Below are positions 6,285 to 9,650 of a stretch of 9,650 nt of DNA, piece after piece; positions within the stretch are counted from its first letter, which is position 1, and each line of letters begins with the position of its first letter. The notes beneath the pieces are model-generated. The model worked only from the letters and a program-made list of their open reading frames with translations. It was not told where the DNA came from and searched no databases. The stretch comes from JBCBWG01 sp964579305 (lineage in GTDB: Bacteria; Pseudomonadota; Alphaproteobacteria; Rhizobiales; Hyphomicrobiaceae). The stretch covers positions 1 to 9,650 of the forward strand of contig CAZOGY010000129.1 in the NCBI GenBank assembly GCA_964579305.1. Direction: 5' to 3'. Position numbers and translations under genes: made by a program.

Positions 6285-8387
6285 ATGATGAAGATCTCGA
6301 TCAGCGGGGGGATGGCGCTGGCCGGCGTTGCGTTTCTGGTCGGTACGGGTCTGCTTGAGCGGGCGCCTGGCTGGTCGGATGTGGCGCCGCTTATCGAGGC
6401 TGCGCGTCGCGCGGCTTTACCATCCGCCGTTGCTCAAGCACGGGCTGTCGAACCCTCGCTTCGCCAGCGGCAAGCAGGTCTGGCGGTCGTGCCATTACCG
6501 CAGCGCAAACCAGCCGTGCCGCACAGCGAGCTGCGGGTTGCCCGGCTGATCTTGACGAAACCGCCAACCATCAAGGCTGCGCCACGGCCAAACGGGCCCT
6601 CGGCCGACGATCGCACCGGCATGGGTCAGGACGAGCGGACCGGTCATCGCAAGCGGGCACCGATCACAACAGCGAAGCAAACCACCGGACAGGCCAAAAC
6701 TGGAAACGGCACGTATGTCGGGCCATACGCGCCCGTAACGATCCGGCCCATCGGTTCCATAGACACAGACAATGCGTTGGATGGCGGCGGCCCCAGGAAC
6801 GCGATTGTTGGCTCAAAAGCCTCAAACCCTGCGGGCGCGGACACCACCACCACACGGGCTAAGCTTCCGCCTGCGCAGCCGCGCGTCATTCGCGTCGCCG
6901 ATACCGGTCAGCGTGGCTCACAGCGTCCGGTGCATGGTGCGCCCGCGCTATCTTCTATCTTGCCGGCCGATACCGATGCGCGCCGCGATCTTATCCGCCG
7001 GCTGCAACGGGCGCTTGGCCGTGCGGGCTGCTATACGGGGCCGATGGACGGGCGATGGTCGCGTCAAACGCAGGCGGCCATGGGGTGGTTCGTTCGCCGC
7101 GTGAATGCCCGATTGCCGTATTCGGAACCGGACTTCGTCCTGCTCGCACTGGTGCAGAGCCATGCGGCTGGGACCTGTACGCGTGCGGCACCGGGTGCGA
7201 TTGCGGAAGGGCTGCACGCGCCGCCAACCTACCGTCATCCCGACGCAAGCAAGACCGGGGCCTCGCGTGTTGGTACTGTCGCGAACGCACGGCCACTCAA
7301 AGCCCCGCAGATTACCGGAAGCCTCGCGCGGAATCAGGCGACGGGGACGATCGCAAAGCCGTTGTCGTTCGGGCTGCCGATTGCGCTGCCCGTGCGGCGG
7401 CCGCCGCCAAGTGCCGCCGGACTGCGCGAACAGCCAAAGTCGGCGTCGAAACAAACCGCTGCGGAACGCACCCGGATTGAAACGCGGACGGCCTCGCTGC
7501 AGCGGCAGCCCCGGCCCAGGCGCGCGGCAGCACCCGAACGTCTCAGGCAAGCCGCCCCGCCCGCACTGCTTTGGAAGAACCGTCGCGGCGCGGCTAACAC
7601 GGCTAGCCAGGACAAGACAGCGACTGTGTCCGCTAAGCCGAAGTCCGCGCAACCAAAGCCGGAGGCCGACGGCAAACAATCGGGATCGCAGCTTTCCGCG
7701 TCCGTTGAGCAGCGCCGCGCACCATCGCGCTCCAAGCTGACACAGCCACGGGCCAAAACGCCGCCAGTGCCGGCGCCGCGGCCACAGGACCGGCCGCAGA
7801 GCGTTCGTGCGCCCAAACAGATTGCGTCGCTGGACACCACCGAACCCAAAAGGCGGCAAACGCCGACCGGCACGCGCACGCAGCAACGGGTTGCCAAGAT
7901 TGCCCCGGTGTCGCCACCGCAACGACGCTCACAGCCAACCGGCGGGGACCGTGCCGCACGGGACGGCGTCGCGATCCCTGCGCCAAAAACCTCGGCCGAC
8001 ACGACACGCGGCCAGGCTTCGCGCCGCAACGCTTTGGCGCAGCCTCAAAAAGCGCCGCGTCTGTTGACCCCGCCGCGCGCGGCAACTCCGCGTAGACCCA
8101 TTTCGCGCCAACAAGCGGTCGACCAACGAACGGTTGAACGGCGCGCGCGCGAGGCGGTTGAACGACGGCTGCAGGCGCGCCGCCAACTCCTATTGCGGAC
8201 CCGTCGCCTGGCGCGGCAGCGAGCATTGGCGGCACAAAGACGACGTCAGGCCGCGCGCGCGCGTCGACAGGCTGAACGCCGTCGCACGGCGGCACGGCGC
8301 CGTACGCGGGCGAGGGTTGCCCGGTTCCGGCAACGGCGACCGCGGTTTACCGCCGATCGGTTTTTTAGGGATTTCACCGGTTTTTAG
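6285..8387 (+). CDS. Peptidoglycan-binding-like domain protein with Arg-rich C-terminus
   Basis: The 700-residue protein starts at ATG 6285, eight bases after GAAGGG. A single hydrophobic stretch (about residues 9-24) acts as a signal or membrane anchor without a clear cleavage site. Residues about 233-298 (RRDLIRRLQRALGRAGCYTG, then DGRWSRQTQAAMGWF and EPDFVLLALVQ) resemble a PG_binding_1-type domain found in alphaproteobacterial envelope proteins. Both sides are low-complexity Pro/Ala/Gln/Thr/Lys/Arg sequence, probably disordered. The last 95 residues hold 35 arginines and no lysine, and end in an aromatic FTADRFFRDFTGF. The anchor and binding domain suggest an inner-membrane protein reaching into the cell wall. 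The basic tail may bind an anionic polymer or nucleic acid; this is inference. Long antisense frames across the gene are by-products of GC-rich, Arg/Ala-rich coding. Confidence 0.8.
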   Translation: MMKISISGGMALAGVAFLVGTGLLERAPGWSDVAPLIEAARRAALPSAVAQARAVEPSLRQRQAGLAVVPLPQRKPAVPHSELRVARLILTKPPTIKAAPRPNGPSADDRTGMGQDERTGHRKRAPITTAKQTTGQAKTGNGTYVGPYAPVTIRPIGSIDTDNALDGGGPRNAIVGSKASNPAGADTTTTRAKLPPAQPRVIRVADTGQRGSQRPVHGAPALSSILPADTDARRDLIRRLQRALGRAGCYTGPMDGRWSRQTQAAMGWFVRRVNARLPYSEPDFVLLALVQSHAAGTCTRAAPGAIAEGLHAPPTYRHPDASKTGASRVGTVANARPLKAPQITGSLARNQATGTIAKPLSFGLPIALPVRRPPPSAAGLREQPKSASKQTAAERTRIETRTASLQRQPRPRRAAAPERLRQAAPPALLWKNRRGAANTASQDKTATVSAKPKSAQPKPEADGKQSGSQLSASVEQRRAPSRSKLTQPRAKTPPVPAPRPQDRPQSVRAPKQIASLDTTEPKRRQTPTGTRTQQRVAKIAPVSPPQRRSQPTGGDRAARDGVAIPAPKTSADTTRGQASRRNALAQPQKAPRLLTPPRAATPRRPISRQQAVDQRTVERRAREAVERRLQARRQLLLRTRRLARQRALAAQRRRQAARARRQAERRRTAARRRTRARVARFRQRRPRFTADRFFRDFTGF

Positions 8388-8447
8388 GGCTCGTCCGGTT
8401 GCGGCGGAACCGCTCCAAGCGAACGGTGCAGCGACCATTAAAATAAC

Positions 8448-8491
8448 CGAGATCATGGCAGGCAAGCGCGTTCGAAACCGACATGATCTCG
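8448..8491. repeat. 10-bp inverted repeat downstream of the peptidoglycan-binding gene
   Basis: CGAGATCATG (8448-8457) pairs perfectly with CATGATCTCG (8482-8491) around a 24-nt loop, about 60 bp after the stop codon. No T-run follows, so terminator function is uncertain. It may instead be a transcript-end stabiliser or a protein-binding site. Confidence 0.55.
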
Positions 8492-8493
8492 TG

Positions 8494-8520
8494 TGATCTG
8501 GAGCGCGTTGATCTGGAACG
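8494..8520 (+). repeat. 15-bp tandem pair TGATCTGGARCG
   Basis: TGATCTGGAGCG (8494-8505) is followed, 15 bp on, by TGATCTGGAACG (8509-8520). The pair sits upstream of kdgK, right after the 8448-8491 inverted repeat. Five GATC sites occur between 8451 and 8523. It could be a direct-repeat regulator site or a degenerate dispersed element. Confidence 0.4.
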
Positions 8521-8629
8521 ATCGCGCGCAGCGACGTTCCAATTGGCGCGGGCGCAAGCGCCGGGTTGCGCGGCCGCGTCGGTTCGCGGATGGTTGCAGG
8601 CCTGATATCAGCTCACCCACTTGGCTCCC

Positions 8630-9598
8630 ATGACAATGAAGGTCGTCGCCGTTGGCGAATGCATGGTCGAACTTTCGCGCAGCGGCAGCGCAGCCGATGG
8701 CGCGCTCTTCGCGCTGGCCTACGGCGGTGACACCTTCAACACGGCTGCCTATTTGGCCCGCGCGCCGGGTATCACGTGTGAGTACCTGACCGCGGTCGGC
8801 GATGATCCCTACAGCGACGGGATTATTGCGCTGGCGCAAGAAAACCACGTTGGCACCGACCTGATCGCGCGCTGCCCCGGTCGCATGCCTGGGCTCTACC
8901 TGATCGAAACAGATCGGGCGGGCGAGCGCTCGTTTTGGTACTGGCGCGAGACATCGCCGGCGCGGACACTATTTGATTTCTGCGACAACGACGCGGTAAC
9001 GCAGGCCGTCGCTGCTGCTGATGCGCTTTACTTTTCCGGCATCACGCTTTCGATCCTGGATACCCAGGGGTTGGGCCGGCTGAGCGAACTCATCGTGGCC
9101 GCCAAGGCAGCGCAGACGCTCGTTGTGATGGATAGCAATTTCCGGCCCCGTGGCTGGCCGCAGGGCAAATTGGCTGCCCGCGAAACTTTTGGCGCGTTTT
9201 GGCGGCAAGCCGACATTGCGATGCCGACGTTTGAGGACGAGGCGGCGCTGTTCGGTGCAAGCTCGCCGACGGACGTCGCGGATCGCCTGATCGATGCTGG
9301 CGCCAGCGAGGTTGTCGTCAAACAGGGTGGCCGACCGGCCCTGATTGCACGCGGTCATGCCGATCGGGTCTGGTGTGCGCCAACCCACAATGTCAGCGTG
9401 GTCGATACGACGGCTGCGGGCGATGCGTTCAATGCCGGCTACCTGGCCGGCCGCCTGCAGGGCTTGGCGCCGGAACCGGCATGCGAGATCGCGCACCAAT
9501 TGGCCGGCGCCGTGATCGGTCATCGCGGCGCGATCGTGCCCCAATCCGCAACCGCAGTCGTGCTGGAGGCATTGGGTCGGGCAATCGACGCGCGCTAA
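8630..9598 (+). CDS. kdgK: 2-keto-3-deoxygluconate kinase (PfkB family)
   Basis: The 322-residue cytosolic sugar kinase is predicted to phosphorylate 2-keto-3-deoxygluconate to KDPG with ATP, feeding the lower Entner-Doudoroff pathway. VVAVGECMVELS (5-16) starts the Rossmann-like core. GGDTFN (32-37) is the first PfkB signature. FWYWRETSPA (102-111) and MDSNFRPRGW (167-176) match the KDG-binding segments of KdgK proteins. VVDTTAAGDAFNAGYLAG (257-274) is the second PfkB signature, with catalytic D265 and AAGD in place of the commoner GAGD, as is usual in KdgK. Length and motifs are complete. No clear Shine-Dalgarno precedes the start: ATG 8630 and in-frame ATG 8636 are both possible, and TTG 8621 is unlikely. 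No KDPG aldolase or uronate gene is adjacent within the window. The TAA stop lies inside repeat copy C. Another PfkB sugar kinase specificity is possible but less likely. Confidence 0.88.
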   Translation: MTMKVVAVGECMVELSRSGSAADGALFALAYGGDTFNTAAYLARAPGITCEYLTAVGDDPYSDGIIALAQENHVGTDLIARCPGRMPGLYLIETDRAGERSFWYWRETSPARTLFDFCDNDAVTQAVAAADALYFSGITLSILDTQGLGRLSELIVAAKAAQTLVVMDSNFRPRGWPQGKLAARETFGAFWRQADIAMPTFEDEAALFGASSPTDVADRLIDAGASEVVVKQGGRPALIARGHADRVWCAPTHNVSVVDTTAAGDAFNAGYLAGRLQGLAPEPACEIAHQLAGAVIGHRGAIVPQSATAVVLEALGRAIDAR

Positions 9599-9650
9599 AG
9601 CGTGTCGCATGAAATGCGCCTCGCTTTTGCTCTGTTGCGCTCACGGGCCG
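9595..9650 (-). repeat. 56-bp dispersed repeat, copy C, overlapping the kdgK stop
   Basis: This copy is inverted relative to A and B on the map, but it has the same orientation relative to the gene it terminates as copy B. It begins CTAAAGCGTGTCGCAT, and its TAA (9596-9598) is the stop codon of kdgK. It matches the reverse complements of A and B at 52 of 56 positions each. It runs to the last base of the window, so its true end could lie further right; copies A and B stop sharing sequence at this same point. Confidence 0.9.

Noticed and set aside
6948..8295. Long antisense and alternative open frames (up to 324 codons) opposite the peptidoglycan-binding-like gene
   Set aside because: They lack recognisable domains, are Arg/Ala/Gly/Cys-rich as expected for shadows of GC-rich sequence, and overlap a frame that has a good ribosome-binding site, a membrane segment and a binding domain.
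8448..8491. Hairpin as an intrinsic terminator for the peptidoglycan-binding gene
   Set aside because: The 24-nt loop and absence of a T-run on either side do not fit an intrinsic terminator, so it is listed only as an inverted repeat.
8621..8629. TTG start for kdgK
   Set aside because: The ATG at 8630 gives the usual KdgK N-terminus, and the TTG has no ribosome-binding site to favour it.

Overview
The window reads as a piece of chromosome from a GC-rich alphaproteobacterium, possibly of the Hyphomicrobiales. The evidence is the mix of families (a DUF2076 protein, an Entner-Doudoroff type 2-keto-3-deoxygluconate kinase, a TadG-like VWA protein, and a peptidoglycan-binding-domain protein with a basic tail) and the GC-rich third codon positions. 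The assignment comes from family knowledge, not from a search. No rRNA, tRNA, CRISPR array, transposase or integrase was found.

Layout from left to right. Positions 1-288 are non-coding and hold two copies of a 56-bp repeat separated by a spacer rich in GC palindromes. A DUF2076 gene on the minus strand ends inside the second copy. Next on the minus strand is a PLP-dependent aldolase of the DSD1 / D-threonine aldolase / 3-hydroxyaspartate aldolase group. An AT-rich divergent intergenic region (2445-2673), with a promoter-like element and a 17-bp dyad, separates it from a plus-strand TadE/G-like protein with a von Willebrand A domain. Two strong hairpin terminators lie back to back at about 4279-4350. 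They close that gene and the convergent minus-strand gene, which encodes an unrecognised four-helix membrane protein. Its C-terminal tail resembles the winged-helix-like end of phage and plasmid primases. A 667-bp gap with clustered ACCGTG hexamers follows. Then come a plus-strand 700-residue peptidoglycan-binding-like protein with an arginine-rich tail, and a plus-strand kdgK gene. The kdgK gene ends in a third copy of the 56-bp repeat at the window edge.

The genes look like independent single-gene units, not one pathway. Strands alternate, gaps are long, and terminators separate the central pair. Three products (the TadG-like, the four-helix and the peptidoglycan-binding-like proteins) are predicted to be envelope-associated. 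Two (the aldolase and KdgK) are soluble carbon-metabolism enzymes with no obvious metabolic partner here.

Three items deserve attention. First, the 56-bp repeat supplies the TAA stop of two unrelated genes at the same internal position, and a 16-bp piece of it overlaps a start codon. Second, the four-helix membrane protein carries a probable cytoplasmic nucleic-acid-binding tail. Third, the TadG-like VWA protein is an orphan with a tyrosine- and cysteine-rich insertion. No complete, clearly new multi-gene system is evident.
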